Shown: positions 26,284-38,530, numbered from the stretch's first letter. The stretch: 64,000 nt of DNA from Erodium maritimum (GCA_963921825.1 OY997594.1:39860557-39924556); one strand, 5' to 3'. Translations and numbers: made by a program. The notes: generated by a model not told the origin, from the letters alone.

Positions 26284-29160
26284 ATGTCTGCACATCCAGC
26301 GCATGTGAAAGCAATGACCTTTTTGTTGTGCTTTGTCCCTCCTTGTTATTTTTCGGAGATTTTCATATTCCCACTCTGTTTGACATCCATTTTTCTTCGT
26401 TTTTTCCGACAATATCTGTCTTTTTGTAAGTCTTACCATATGAGATCATGTCAACTCGCGTTCAATTGACAAAATTCAGCGTATCCACCGCATGTGAAAG
26501 CGCCAACGTTTGTTTAGTGCTTTATACCTCCTTGTTATTCTTTTTCAGCAATTTCCCTATTTTCGATCCATTTGAAATCCATTATTCTTGTATCTTTTTC
26601 CAATATCTTTATATTTATAAGGCCTACCATATGAGATCACTTGAACACGCGGTAAGCAGTCAGCTCCATGTTGTTATTTTTCAGCGATTTTCCTATTCCT
26701 GCTCTGCTTGACATCAATTTTGCTTCGTTCTTTCACCAATATCTTTTTTTATAAGGCCTACCATATCAGATTACTCGACACACGGCCAGTTGATAAAATT
26801 CAACGCATCCAGCGCATGTGAAAGCACCACCTTTTGTGTTGTTCTTTTTCAGCGACTTTCCTATTCCCGCTCTGGTTTACATCCGATTTGCTTCGTTCTT
26901 TCGCAAATATCTTTCTTTTTATTAGGCCTGCCATATAAGATCACGCAGATACGCGGTACGCAAACAGCGAATCCAGCGCATGTGAAAGCACCACCTTTTG
27001 TGTTATGCTTTGTCCTTCCTTGTTGTTCTTTTTCGCCGATTTTCCTATTCCCGCTTCGTTTGATATACATTTTGCTTCGTTCTTTCGCCAATATATTTCT
27101 TTTTAGCCTACCATATGAAATCACGCGGACAAGCGGTCAGTTGACAAAAGTCAACGCATATGAAAGCTCCAACTTTTGTGTTATGCATTGTCCCTTATTG
27201 TTGTTCTTTTTCAGCTATTTTCCTACTCCCGCTCCATTTGAAATCCGTTTTGCTTCTTTCTTTTTCTAATATCTTTAGTTTTATAAGGCCTACCATATGA
27301 GATCTCTTAGACACGTGGTAAGCAGTCAAAACAGCCAACGCATGTGAAAGCGCCACCTTTTGTCTTAACCTTTATCCCTCCTTGTTATTCGTTTTCAACG
27401 ATTTTCATACTCCCTCTCCGTTTGACATCCGTTTTGCTTCATTCTTTCCGCAATATCTTTCTTTTATAGAGCCTACCATATGAGATCAAGTAGACACGCG
27501 GTCAGCTCTCAAAAATCAACGCATCCACGATATGTGAAAGCGCCAACTTTTGTGTTATGCTTTGTCCCTCATTGTTGTTCTTTTGGAACGATTTTCCTAT
27601 TCCCACTCCGTTTGAAATCTGTTTTGCATCGTTCTTTTTTCAATATCTTTATTTTATAAGGCCTACCAAATGATATCACGCGGTCTGTTGATAAAAGTCC
27701 GCATATGCAGCGCATGTGAAAGCGCCAACTTTTGATTTGTGCTTTCTCCCTAGTTGTTCTTTTTCAGCGGTTTTTCCTATTCCCACTCCGTTTGATATTC
27801 GTTTTGCATCATTCTTTCGGTAATATCTTTCTTTTTATAAGATATGCCATATGAGATTACGCCGACACGCAATTAGCTTTCGAAAGTCACTCCACCTCAT
27901 GTTAAAGTGCCAACTTTTGTGTTGTGCTTTGTCCCTCCTTGTTGTTCGTTTTAAACGATTTTCTCATTCCCATTCTGTTTGAAATCCGATTTGCTTTGTT
28001 CTTTTGTCAATATGAGATCATGCGGACACGCGGTCAGCTTACAAAAGTCACTGCATCCAGCTCATGTGCAAGCGCCAACTTTTGTGTTGTGATTTGTCCT
28101 TCTTTATATTGTTCTTTTTGAGCGACTTTCCTATTCCCGCTCCGCTTGACATCAGTTTCGATTTTCCTATTCTCGCTCTGGTTTACATCCGATTTGCTTC
28201 GTTCTTTCGCCAATATCTTTTTTTTATAATGCCTCCCAATTGAGATCACGCGGACACGTGGTCAGCTGACAAAAGTCAGCACATTCAGCCCATGTGAAAA
28301 CGCAAACTTTTGGGTTGTGCTTTGTCTCTCCTTGTTGTTGATTTTCCTATTCCAGCTAGGTTTGACATCTGTTTTTCTTCGTTCTCTCTCCAATATATTT
28401 CTTTTTATAAGGCCCACCTTATGAGATCCCACGGACATGCGGACAGCTGACAAAAGTTAGCGCATCCAGCGCATGTGAAAACTCAAACTTTTGTGTTGTG
28501 CTTTGTCTCTCCTTGTTGTTCTTTTTCAGCGATTTTTCTATTCTAGCTTTGTTTGCCATCTGTTTTGCTTTGTTCTTTCGCCAATATATTTCTTTTTTCA
28601 GGCCAGCCATATGAGATCATGCGGACAAGCGTCAGGTGACAAAAGTCAAAGCATCCAACGCATGTGAAAACGCCAACTTTTGTGTTGTACTTTGTCCCCC
28701 CTTGTTGTTCTTTTTCATAGATTTTCCTCTTCCCGCTCCAATTGACATCTGTTTTGTGTCGTTCATTCGCTACTATCATTATTTTTAAGGCCTACCATAT
28801 GAGATCACGGGGACAAGCGGTAAGCAGTCAGCCCATCCTGTGCATGTGAAAGCCCTACCTTTTTGTGTTGTGCTTTCTCCTTCCTTATTGTTCTTATTCA
28901 GCGATTTTCGTATTCCCGCTTTGTTTGACATCCGATTTGATTTGTTCTTTCTCCAATATAATTCTTTTTATAAGGCCAACCATATGAGATCAAGCGAACA
29001 TGCGGTCAGTTGAAAAAATTCAGCGCATGTAAAAGCGTCAACTTTGGTGTTGTGCTTTGTCCCTCCTTGTTGTTATTTTTCACCGATTTTCCTACTCCCG
29101 CTCTGTTTGACATCTGTTTTTATTCGTTTTTTCGCAAATATATTTCTTTATAAGGCCTAC
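26284..29160. repeat. Right edge of the satellite: diverged monomers, no HOR
   Basis: Strict HOR identity ends at about 26283, with about 30 bp missing. The next monomers (to about 26640) still resemble the first HOR monomers but with many changes, so this looks like a decayed HOR copy. From about 26650 the monomers are irregular. One lacks the taaggcctacc segment near 28010, and one carries a ~45-bp internal partial duplication near 28140-28190. About 16 monomers are present. Confidence 0.85.
29156..29160. other. Target-site duplication (left) of element D: CCTAC
   Basis: CCTAC lies immediately before the LTR start TGTCACG at 29161. The same five bases follow the other LTR at 38526-38530. 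With one copy removed, the satellite reads straight through as ...aaggcctac|catatgag.... Confidence 0.95.
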
Positions 29161-29778
29161 TGTCACGCCCCAATTCCAGTAAAACGAACTCGGGACGCGA
29201 ACGTTTTAAAAACATACAAACACTTGAAACCTGTTTTCATTGAATCACTTTAAAATACCAGTTTAGTTCAACAAAATAATAATTACAGTTTAAAACACGT
29301 CCCAACAAGTGGACAAGAGTACAAGGTATCCGTCACTAGACTCAAAAGACAAGACCCGGACTCCGCTCCTAGCTCCACAAGCTTCGAGAGCTCACCTAGT
29401 CCGTCCCACGAACAGTACCTGTAGGAAAAGCAGCTAGGGGTGAGCGTTCGCTCACCACCACGGATAACAGACTGACTATGGCATAATCAGCAGACAAAAC
29501 AAGTAACACCAACAACAACTCAACACCGGGGAACACCATCCCCAACCCAAGCACCCTAACTGAACATACACCCACTGTTGCCTTCCCTGACCAACTCGAC
29601 ACCCTGACACGTAAAGTAGACCCGACACAACCATTGACGACCTCTTCCAAGGACTCCCAAGAAAGTTACGCAACACCAAACAGCATCACAATGGATCACG
29701 CACCAACAAGATCACGAAGGATCGCACACCAAACAAGATCACCAAGGATCGCAAACCAGCTGCCAAGAACGCCCTCCC

Positions 29779-29945
29779 GGGACTCTAACCCGGTCAGGCA
29801 AACCCAAGAATGCTGCAACTTACCGGGACTCTAACCCATAAGCCAGCCGGAAAATGCTGCAACTTACTGGGACTCTAACCCATAAGCCAGCCGGAAAATG
29901 CTGCAACTTACTGGGACTTTAACCCATAAGCCCGCCAAGGTATGC
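29779..29945. repeat. Minisatellite, 44-46 bp unit, four copies (LTR of D)
   Basis: gggactctaaccc / gggactttaaccc recurs at 29779, 29825, 29869 and 29913, with ccagccggaaaatgctgc between. The twin in the other LTR spans about 35863-36030. It occupies the same LTR position as the 43-bp minisatellite of element A but has a different unit sequence. Confidence 0.85.
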
Positions 29946-31902
29946 TCACAAACCCAAACCACACACGCGCGGCCAGGACCCCTTTATTGGCGGGCGGGCC
30001 CCCTACCCCATCTGAACATGCAGACGCGTGTGCTCGTGGACCCCCGTTTCAGGAAGCGGGCGCCCAACCTCCGCTAACCACAATCACAATCACAATCACA
30101 AGCAAAATCAACAACCAGTAACAACACAGGTTCAACACCCACAGGCACTCATGGCCACCAAGACACTAACCGTAAAACTCGGACTCAACAGCCCCACAGG
30201 CACTCACGGCCTCCCAAGACATACTGACAGTAAGACACGGACTCAACAGCCCCACAGGCACTCACGGCCTCCCAAGACACCAACCATAAAACACGCTTGC
30301 AACTTACCGAGACTCTAACTCGTAAGCCAGCTAAAGAAAGCTTGCAACCCCCCGAGACTCTAACTCGGTAGGCCAGCCAAAGACACCAAGCTTAGTACAC
30401 GGGCTCTCAAGGCCACCCAAGACGCCAAAATAAACAATCAACCTCCGGCTTAACCCAAGCCTCCAACAGTCCTAATATCAACAGTTTCACAATCAACCTC
30501 CGGGCATGGTCATATGCCTCCAGTACTCCTAATATCAACCAGTTCACAAACAACCTCCGGGCATGGTCATATGCCTCCAGTAAATCAATTAACGCTAAGT
30601 TCTCTACTCCTACGACACTACTAAGTGTCACATGCCTTTCCAATAATTACTAAGTTCCCGTAACATGCTTTTCTGATAAACGCTACAATCCCGTATCATG
30701 CTTTTCTAATAATTACCAAGTTCCCGTAGCATGCTTTTCAAATAATTACCAAGTTCCCGTAGCATGCTTTTCTAATATTTAAATAAACCTATTCAACCCA
30801 CGACACCCCGGTGTCACGTGCAATTCTACTGTTAACTTTCCCCAGTCAGGGCCGAGATCCGGCTACTTTTCCCTACCTCGTGCGTGTTCTCCCAAAAGCC
30901 AATCACGAGCTCCGGTGATGATCTCAGTCACTCACCCAGCTTTCCCTTGCCCCGGTCCGTGGCACGATCTAAAAGAACACAAATTAAAGTCACTTAACAA
31001 CTCGCAGGAACAAACCGAAAACCATTAAACTCGATGCCCAAACTTAACCCCGACAATGTCGATCACTCCCAAACTTCCCAATTACCCGACATTGTCAATA
31101 AAGGACCCGTAAAGGCCCGATTCGCCCGACATGGCGAATCTGCCCGGGTTTTGTTAATTGCCTTCCGGGGCTCCAAAAATTCCCGTTTTCGTTCCTACGG
31201 CCTTAGAATAAATCAAGGGCCCCAATGTACTTGACGGAATCGAATTCCAACTTCCGAGTCTGTTAAATGACGTTTAAAGTTTCTAAACCCGATAAATTAC
31301 AACTTCTCCAATTTAATTTCAAATTTCGATTCGGTTGTGGATAAATGGTCCGGGGAACGTTCTAAACCACCCGAACACCCGAGCATGTGGGCCCCACCCG
31401 ACCCCCTTTGGCCGTGGGTGGCTAGGGCCGGTTTGGGGCCGGTCCACCAAGGTGGTGGCTGGTCCTAACTCCGGCCAGCCACCCTACGAAACCGGCCAGC
31501 CACCATACACGGTGGCCGGAGCTCCCCCGAGCCTCCGGTCACCGGAAAACGTTCATCTCTTCGTTCCAAAACACCTCCAACGAACCCCACACCTCAAATC
31601 AACCAAAAACTAATAGTTTTAACCCAAACCCAAATTTTCAAAACTTAACAAAATGAAAATCGGTTAGGTGCTCACCGTAGAGAATGTCGATGTGAGCTTG
31701 AATCTTCTATCGTTGAGACGATCCACCGGACGGATGATCGAGAAATGTCAAAACCCTAACAACACCTTCTCTTTTCTCTCCTTCTTCCCTTGCATTTTCT
31801 CTCTCTAAAAACCTCTCCTATTTTCACCAAAATGGCCGAACACCTCCAACACTCATCTTTGTATTTTTTTCAAAACTAACACATAGCAAAAAGACCAAAA
31901 TA

Positions 31903-31914
31903 CCCCCCCCCCCC
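31903..31914. repeat. Poly-C tract in LTR of D
   Basis: A run of 12 C. The twin in the other LTR (about 38010-38022) has 13. The pair shows length drift of a homopolymer between otherwise nearly identical LTRs. Confidence 0.8.
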
Positions 31915-32418
31915 TTTCATTTTGTCTTTTCTTTAAACTCAAGGGCAAAGTTGTCCTCCCTTTTTCCTTCCACCACATTCATGACATGTGTCATGTGGGT
32001 CCCCCACCTTTTTGGAAAATATCTTCTAGATATTTTTAAGTCAGATTCGCGAAATTCGGCTGTTTCGGGCCCCGAACGGGCACTTTTTCCCAAAAATTAC
32101 GAAACTTCACGGGCTACAAGGAAACAGGTCAACTAAGACCGCTACGACGACGGCTAAGCTTTTTGGATCCAAAACGGTCCTCGAATGGACCAAAACGTCG
32201 CTCGGTTGACTTTTCCAGCGAAAAGTCAACTTTTCCCAAATTGATCAGAAAGTTGCCCTGAGTCCCCCGAAGCTCACTTTGGTCGATATCGGGGTCATCT
32301 TAAGTCCGGTAAGACCCTCGGGGTCAATTTAGGTTAATTTAAGTGTCTGCTCAATTTTTTTTTAAATTTTCCTGTTTTTCGTAGGTTTGACTGGCGTTGA
32401 CCGGGAGTGGGTATTACA

Positions 32419-32434
32419 ATCTACCCCCTTAAAG
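32419..32434 (-). other. Polypurine tract of chromovirus D
   Basis: On the plus strand it reads atctacccccttaaag, so the minus strand carries a purine run ending at the LTR. It matches the tract of A. Confidence 0.8.
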
Positions 32435-33719
32435 GAATTTCGTCCGCGAAATTTAGAACAACGCACGTCAGGAGTCGAACCGGTCGGGGTACTTCGCGCG
32501 AACCTCGTCCTCACGTTCCCAGGTCGACTCGGCCTCGTGGTGTCGCCACAACACCAGCTCTAAGCGGATAACCTTTCCGCGCAGGACCTGCTCTCGTGGA
32601 TCCCTTTCCCACATCGGTTTCTCCTTACACGGGACATCACCCGTTACCTCGACATCTGCCCACTCAAAGACGTACTCAAAACCTCGAAAGGCCCGATACA
32701 CAGCGGGGCTAACCCGCCTCCGCCGCGGTTGAAACGCATTAGTCCATCTTTCGGACTCACCTCCAGGGATACATGACCACTGATTGCTGACTCAAGAGGT
32801 CGGCGCCGTTAGTCAGCATAACTCCTACTGACTCTGCGCGGTCTTCAACCGCTCACGCTTTGGCACGACCGACTCAACTGTCTATCGGTCCAGTTCTAGA
32901 CCCAGTAACCTCTTATTTCTCACCTCTGCCCAGCACACCGGCGATCGACACGGCCTACCACACAATGCTTCGAACGGTGCCATCTTGATACTGGCCTGAA
33001 AGCCGTTGTTGTAGGCGAACTCGGCTAATCGCTCACGAAACCCATCGTGACGTGCCCCCCCCCCCCATTTCCACTGTGCAACCCGCAGTGGCTGCAATAA
33101 ACCAGCGGGACGCTGTTGTTCGGCTCTCACCTACCGACGAGTGAGGCATTGCGGTACTAACTCCGCGACCGCTCTCCGCATCCCGCTCCACTAGATATGC
33201 CACCTGATGTCGCGCTCCTCTTAGTGCTACCCACAAGCACTGTCAGGCGTGAATACTGCGACTCTCGCAGCTCGTCGCCAGTAACAGTCGGTATTGGCTC
33301 GGCACTTCGCCAGCCAATCCATTCCCAAGACTATGTTGCTGTCATTTCGTAAGTATCCTTCCCACGGACACAAGTACCAGCTTAGTTGCTGCCGAACTTC
33401 ATGGAACCTCGCGGTCTCACTAAGACCTCGCTCCTCCACCGTTATCGTGCTTACCAACTCTGGACATACCCAAATCCTCGGGGTGAGGACTCGATCCAGC
33501 GTCAGGGCCCTTGAGCCCTCTCTCGAACCTCCTGTATCAGCTCGATTCTCTAACTTCGCAGGCGCGACAGCCCTAGTTAACACCACCCCACCACCAACCG
33601 GCGTGTCCCGACGCAGGGGTGGACTCAACGGCTCTAAACTCAGCCCCAACCTCTCAGCACAACTCAACGAACAAACGAGTGTGATAACCCGGCATCCAAT
33701 GAAACTGACGCCCAAATCG

Positions 33720-35229
33720 GAAACCGAACACCCACTCCCTTAGTCACCCTGGTAAGGTCTAGTGTAACCCTCACACGGTCCTCTAGGCATTTACTTGTAA
33801 CTTTCCGCAACCAAACCAGTGTTCGCTACTCATCCCTTGCGGGAAAAGTAGTAAAGGGGATGAGCGTTACGCTCACCTCCACGGACACCCGTTCGATTAT
33901 GGCATACTAGTAACGCACCAAGGACTTACCACTCTAGTCAAGGCAAACCACCACCTCAAAACTGAAGCCAAACATCCCACCGTCCATGCTAACAACACCT
34001 CAAGTACTTGTTCGAGTAAGATGATCCTCGACACGGGGAAACACGTCCTCAAATCAGTAAAACACCACTGCTCGCGATATTAAAGCCTTAAGTATACTAA
34101 TACGTAAGCGAAAAACTCAACAACAACCCAACCATACAGCAGGCCTACGGCCTCTACAACCCACAACTGCAAAACACAAACCCATACAACCAACGCTCAA
34201 CCGCACGAACGTGAACTGAGTCACACAACTACAACCCTAAACGCCCAACGAAACAAACCCTTTTTCTTCCCTTTTTTTTTTTTGGAAAACCGGCTGGACC
34301 AGTCCGGTATGTGGGCCGGACCATATGGGCCACCGGGCCGGCATGTGAACCGTGCCGAGCTGGCTGCCGGGCCGGCACGCCACCCGTGCCGTGCTGGCTA
34401 CCGGATCGGACCAGCGAGCCCGTCCTGGTCACGTACCAGGTCGGCCCGTGGTCCGTCTCGTAGCCGCGACCGTTTCGCCCCTAACACCCCGTCACGTCGA
34501 TCCTAGGACACTCGCATCCTACCTGTCTCTTGGCGACCCGCACACTTGTGCGTCGTAGACATTTAACCACCAAAATGACCAAACACGTACCACAAAACCC
34601 GACTAAACCACAAACACAAGCCAAACCGGCCAAACACCCATAACAACAACAACGACGACACGCCCACCGGGCCAACCAAAGTCAAACAGCACCCACCGGG
34701 CCAACCAACAACAATCCCAATACGCCCACAGGGACAAACGAAGTCAAACACAAACCCCACGGCGTCACACAAAATCAAGACACGCCCACCGGGCCTACCA
34801 ACAACGAACCTCGCCCACCGGGCCAATCAAAGTCAAGCACAAACACCCACGGCGTCAAACAACATCAAAACAATCAAATTTTTAAAGCTTTCCCCACTTC
34901 ATTTTTAAAACCTCATACTTGACATCACGCAGTTACAACCCGGTCCAGGCGTCCACGAACTACGTTGTACCGACTTGATATCAGCACCGTCACGTTCGAC
35001 TACAGGAGCGCTCCTGAGTCGACCCGCGACAGCTTAAAAACATTTCACGCAGCAACAACAATCAGCAAGCCAGCAAGAAAACACTGCACGTACACACAAA
35101 CACAAGCAGGACTCACAACACCACGGGTCTACACACGGTTCCCGACCTGTGTATCCAACGTACGAAGGGACTCTACCGACTCGACTCTCCCCACCTAATT
35201 GACGTACAGTCCGAGGTGTGAAACCTCGA
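33720..35229 (-). other. Leader of chromovirus D: GC-rich, tandem-repeat leader without a recognisable gag
   Basis: Between the primer site and the protease-like part, where gag normally lies, I see no gag-like protein. The stretch holds 34-bp tandem units (ccggg at 34333 and 34367, then ccgga at 34401), irregular ~30-bp units with cgcccaccgggcc between about 34660 and 34830, and oligo-T near 34270. It is homologous to the leader of element B: ggcactcgtatcctacc at 51973 there, and ggacactcgcatcctacc at 34504 here. Confidence 0.7.
34315..34412. repeat. 34-bp GC-rich tandem repeat in leader of D, about three copies
   Basis: Units built around ccgggccggcatg and gtgccg recur every 34 bp (34333, 34367, 34401). 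They are the same repeat family as 51710-51895 in element B. Confidence 0.75.
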
Positions 35230-35241
35230 GCTCTGATACCA
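35230..35241 (-). other. Primer-binding site of chromovirus D (initiator Met-tRNA)
   Basis: The plus strand reads gctctgatacca, so the element strand reads TGGTATCAGAGC. This matches the 3' end of plant initiator Met-tRNA. It lies three bases from the LTR. Confidence 0.9.
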
Positions 35242-35244
35242 AGC

Positions 35245-38200
35245 TGTCACGCCCCAATTCCAGTAAACCGAACTCGAGACGCGAACGTTTTAAAAACATA
35301 CAAACACTTGAAACCTGTTTTCATTGAATCACTTTAAAATACCAGTTTAGTTCAACAAAATAATAATTACAGTTTAAAACACGTCCCAACAAGTGGACAA
35401 AAGTACAAGGTATCCGTCACTAGACTCAAAAGACAAGACCCGGACTCCGCTCCTAGCTCCACAAGCTTCGAGAGCTCACCTAGTCCGTCCCACGAACAGT
35501 ACCTGTAGGAAAAGCAGCTAGGGGTGAGCGTTCGCTCACCACCACGGATAACAGACTGACTATGGCATAATTAGCAGACAAAACAAGTAACACCAACAAC
35601 AACTCAACACCGGGGAACACCATCCCCAACCCAAGCACCCTAACTGAACATACACCCACTGTTGCGTTCCCTGACCAACTCGACACTCTGACACGTAAAG
35701 TAGACCCGACACAACCATTGACGACCTCTTCCAAGGACTCCCAAGAAAGTTACGCAACACCAAACAACATCACAATGGATCACGCACCAACAAGATCACG
35801 AAGGATCGCACACCAAACAAGATCACCAAGGATCGCAAACCAGCTGCCAAGAACGCCCTCCCGGGACTCTAACCCGGTCAGGCCAACCCAAGAATGCTGC
35901 AACTTACCGGGACTCTAACCCATAAGCCAGCCAGAAAATGCTGCAACTTACTGGGACTCTAACCCATAAGCCAGCCGGAAAATGCTGCAACTTACTGGGA
36001 CTTTAACCCATAAGTCAGCCAAGGTATGCTCACAAACCCAAACCACACACGCACGGCCAGGACCCTTTTATTGGCGGGCGGGCCCCCTACCCCGTCTGAA
36101 CATGCAGACGCGTGTGCTCGTGGACCCCCGTTTCAGGAAGCGGGCCCCCAACCTCCGCTAACCACAATCACAATCACAATCACAAACACAATCACAAGCA
36201 AAATCAACAACCAGTAACAACACGGGTTCAACACCCACATGCACTCATGGCCACCAAGACACTAACCGTAAAACTCGGACTCAACAGCCCCACAGGCACT
36301 CACGGCCTCCCAAGACACACTGACAGTAAGACACGGACTCAACAGCCCCACAGGCACTCACGGCCTCCCAAGACACCAACCATAAAACACGCTTGCAACT
36401 TACCGAGACTCTAACTCGTAAGCCAGCTAAAGAAAGCTTGCAACCCCCCGAGACTCTAACTCGGTAGGCCAGCCAAAGACACCAAGCTTAGTACACGGGC
36501 TCTCAAGGCCACCCAAGACGCCAAAATAAACAATCAACCTCCGGCTTAACCCAAGCCTCCAACAGTCCTAATATCAACAGTTTCACAATCAACCTCCGGG
36601 CATGGTCATATGCCTCCAGTACTCCTAATATCAACCAGTTCACAAACAACCTCCGGGCATGGTCATATGCCTCCAGTAAATCAATTAACGCTAAGTTCTC
36701 TACTCCTACGACACTACTAAGTGTCACATGCCTTTCCAATAATTACTAAGTTCCCGTAACATGCTTTTCTGATAAACGCTACAATCCCGTATCATGCTTT
36801 TCTAATAATTACCAAGTTCCCGTAGCATGCTTTTCTAATAATTACCAAGTTCCCGTAGCATGCTTTTCTAATATTTAAATAAACCTATTCAACCCACGAC
36901 ACCCCGGTGTCACGTGCAATTCTACTGTTAACTTTCCCCAGTCAGGGCCGAGATCCGGCTACTTTTCCCTACCTCGTGCGTGTTCTCCCAAAAGCCAATC
37001 ACGAGCTCCGGTGATGATCTCAGTCACTCACCCAGCTTTCCCTTGCCCCGGTCCGTGGCACGATCTAAAAGAACACAAATTAAAGTCACTTAACAACTCG
37101 CAGGAACAAACCGAAAACCATTAAACTCGATGCCCAAACTTAACCCCGACAATGTCGATCACTCCCAAACTTCCCAATTACCCGACATTGTCGATAAAGG
37201 ACCCGTAAAGGCCCGATTCGCCCGACATGGCGAATCTGCCCGGGTTTTGTTAATTGCCTTCCGGGGCTCCAAAAATTCCCGTTTTCGTTCCTACGGCCTT
37301 AGAATAAATCAAGGGCCCCAATGTACTTGACGGAATCGAATTCCAACTTCCGAGTCGATTAAATGACGTTTAAAGTTTCTAAACCCGATAAATTACAACT
37401 TCTCCAATTTAATTTCAAATTTCGATTCGGTTGTGGATAAATGGTCCGGGGAACGTTCTAAACCACCCGAACACAAAACCCGAACACCCGAGCATGTGGG
37501 CCCCACCCGACCCCCTTTGGCCGTGGGTGGCTAGGGCCGGTTTGGGGCCGGTCCACCAAGGTGGTGGCTGGTCCTAACTCCGGCCAGCCACCCTACAAAA
37601 CCGGCCAGCCACCATACACGGTGGCCGGAGCTCCCCCGAGCCTCCGGTCACCGGAAAACGTTCATCTCTTCGTTCCAAAACACCTCCAACGAACCCCACA
37701 CCTCAAATCAACCAAAAACTAATAGTTTTAACCCAAACCCAAATTTTCAAACTTAACAAAATGAAAATCGGTTAGGTGCTCACCGTAGAGAATGTCGATG
37801 TGAGCTTGAATCTTCTATCGTTGAGACGATCCACCGGACGGATGATCGAGAAATGTCAAAACCCTAACAACACCTTCTCTTTTCTCTCCTTCTTCCCTTG
37901 CATTTTCTCTCTCTAAAAACCTCTCCTATTTTCACCAAAATGGCCGAACACCTCCAACACTCATCTTTGTATTTTTTCAAAACTATCACATAGCAAAAAG
38001 ACCAAAATACCCCCCCCCCCCCTTTCATTTTGTCTTTTCTTTAAACTCAAGGGCAAAGTTGTCCTCCCTTTTTCCTTCCACCACATTCATGACATGTGTC
38101 ATGTGGGTCCCCCACCTTTTTGGAAAATATCTTCTAGATATTTTAAAGTCAGATTAGCGAAATTCGGCTGTTTCGGGCCCCGAACGGGCACTTTTTCCCA

Positions 38201-38525
38201 AAAATTACGAAACTTCACGGGCTACAAGGAAACGGGTCAACTAAGACCGCTACGACGACGGCTAAGCTTTTTGGATCCAAAACGGTCCTCGAATGGACCA
38301 AAACGTCGCTCGGTTGACTTTTCCAACGAAAAGTCAACTTTTCCCAAATTGATCAGAAAGTTGCCCTGAGTCCCCCGAAGCTCACTTTGGTCGATATCGG
38401 GGTCATCTTAAGTCCGGTAAGACCCTCGGGGTCAATTTAGGTTAATTTAAGTGTCTGCTCAATTTTTTTAAAATTTTCCTGTTTTTCGCAGGTTTGACTG
38501 GCGTTGACCGGGAGTGGGTATTACA
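35245..38525 (-). repeat. 5' LTR of chromovirus D (3281 bp)
   Basis: On the plus strand it starts TGTCACGCCCC and ends GTATTACA, followed by the CCTAC duplication. It is nearly identical to 29161-32418. Identity is uninterrupted over long parts, such as about 36400-36800 against 30300-30700, where I noticed very few differences. Confidence 0.93.
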
Positions 38526-38530
38526 CCTAC
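38526..38530. other. Target-site duplication (right) of element D: CCTAC
   Basis: It matches 29156-29160. It begins the resumed satellite monomer (cctaccatatgagatc). Confidence 0.95.

Larger units (their letters stand above)
6373..29160. repeat. Satellite array, ~182-bp monomer, about 125 monomers
   Basis: A head-to-tail tandem repeat runs without other sequence from the end of LTR A to the start of element D. Landmarks in each monomer are ataaggcctacc-atatgag, then gcgcatgtgaaagcgcc, then a T-rich stretch with cttgttgttctttttcagcg, then attttcctattcccgctc. Measured spacings between successive taagg landmarks are mostly 171-191 bp. Two monomer classes are visible. Class A has tttgaaat followed by a ccaatatctttattttt-type end. 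Class B has tttgacatc or tttacatc followed by a ctttcgccaatatc / tctttttat-type end. The array has diverged edges and a very homogeneous HOR core. It matches no rDNA, telomere or transposon terminus that I recognise. Confidence 0.96.
29161..32418 (-). repeat. 3' LTR of chromovirus D (3258 bp)
   Basis: On the plus strand it reads TGTCACGCCCC ... GTATTACA. It is nearly identical to the LTR at 35245, with scattered single differences and a few small length differences, for example in the caatcacaatcaca tract near 30085 and in C-run length near 31903. It contains a 44-46-bp minisatellite (29779-29945) and a second minisatellite from about 30138. Confidence 0.93.
29161..38525 (-). mobile_element. 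Ty3/gypsy chromovirus D (Tekay/Del-like), two LTRs, shortened interior, fossil
   Basis: The element has two LTRs (29161-32418 and 35245-38525), a polypurine tract and an initiator-Met primer site. It is flanked by a 5-bp duplication of satellite sequence. Its interior is only about 2.8 kb, against about 4.8 kb in element B. On the minus strand, a protease-like part (about 33715-33227, AERLGLSLEPLSPPLRRDTP, IVLGMDWLAK) is followed by an integrase end ([23 protein letters not shown]) and a chromodomain tail near 32468-32701 (WRHHEAESTWEREDEVRAKY). I do not recognise gag, RT or RNase H. It is a defective copy with several breaks. The LTRs differ by roughly 1% by eye, so insertion was within about the last half million years at the rate usually used for plant LTRs. 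Confidence 0.93.

Noticed and set aside
10509-26439. Many 66-141-codon open frames repeated every 1459 bp on both strands
   Set aside because: They are periodic by-products of the satellite HOR. They overlap on opposite strands, have no start context or domain, and their copies differ only where the DNA repeat differs. They are not annotated as genes.
6373-29160. CRISPR-like regular repeats
   Set aside because: Repeats are contiguous 173-191-bp monomers with no unique spacers, in a plant nuclear context.
6373-29160. CENP-B box in the monomer
   Set aside because: I looked for the TTCG....A..CGGG pattern. Only the partial cttcgttctttcgcc is present, without the CGGG part.
29396-29679. Repeated minus-strand frames inside the D LTRs (also 35480-35763), and 30407-30643 / 36503-36739
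   Set aside because: They are duplicated only because the two LTRs are nearly identical. They have no recognisable domain and no counterpart kept open in the LTRs of A, B or C.
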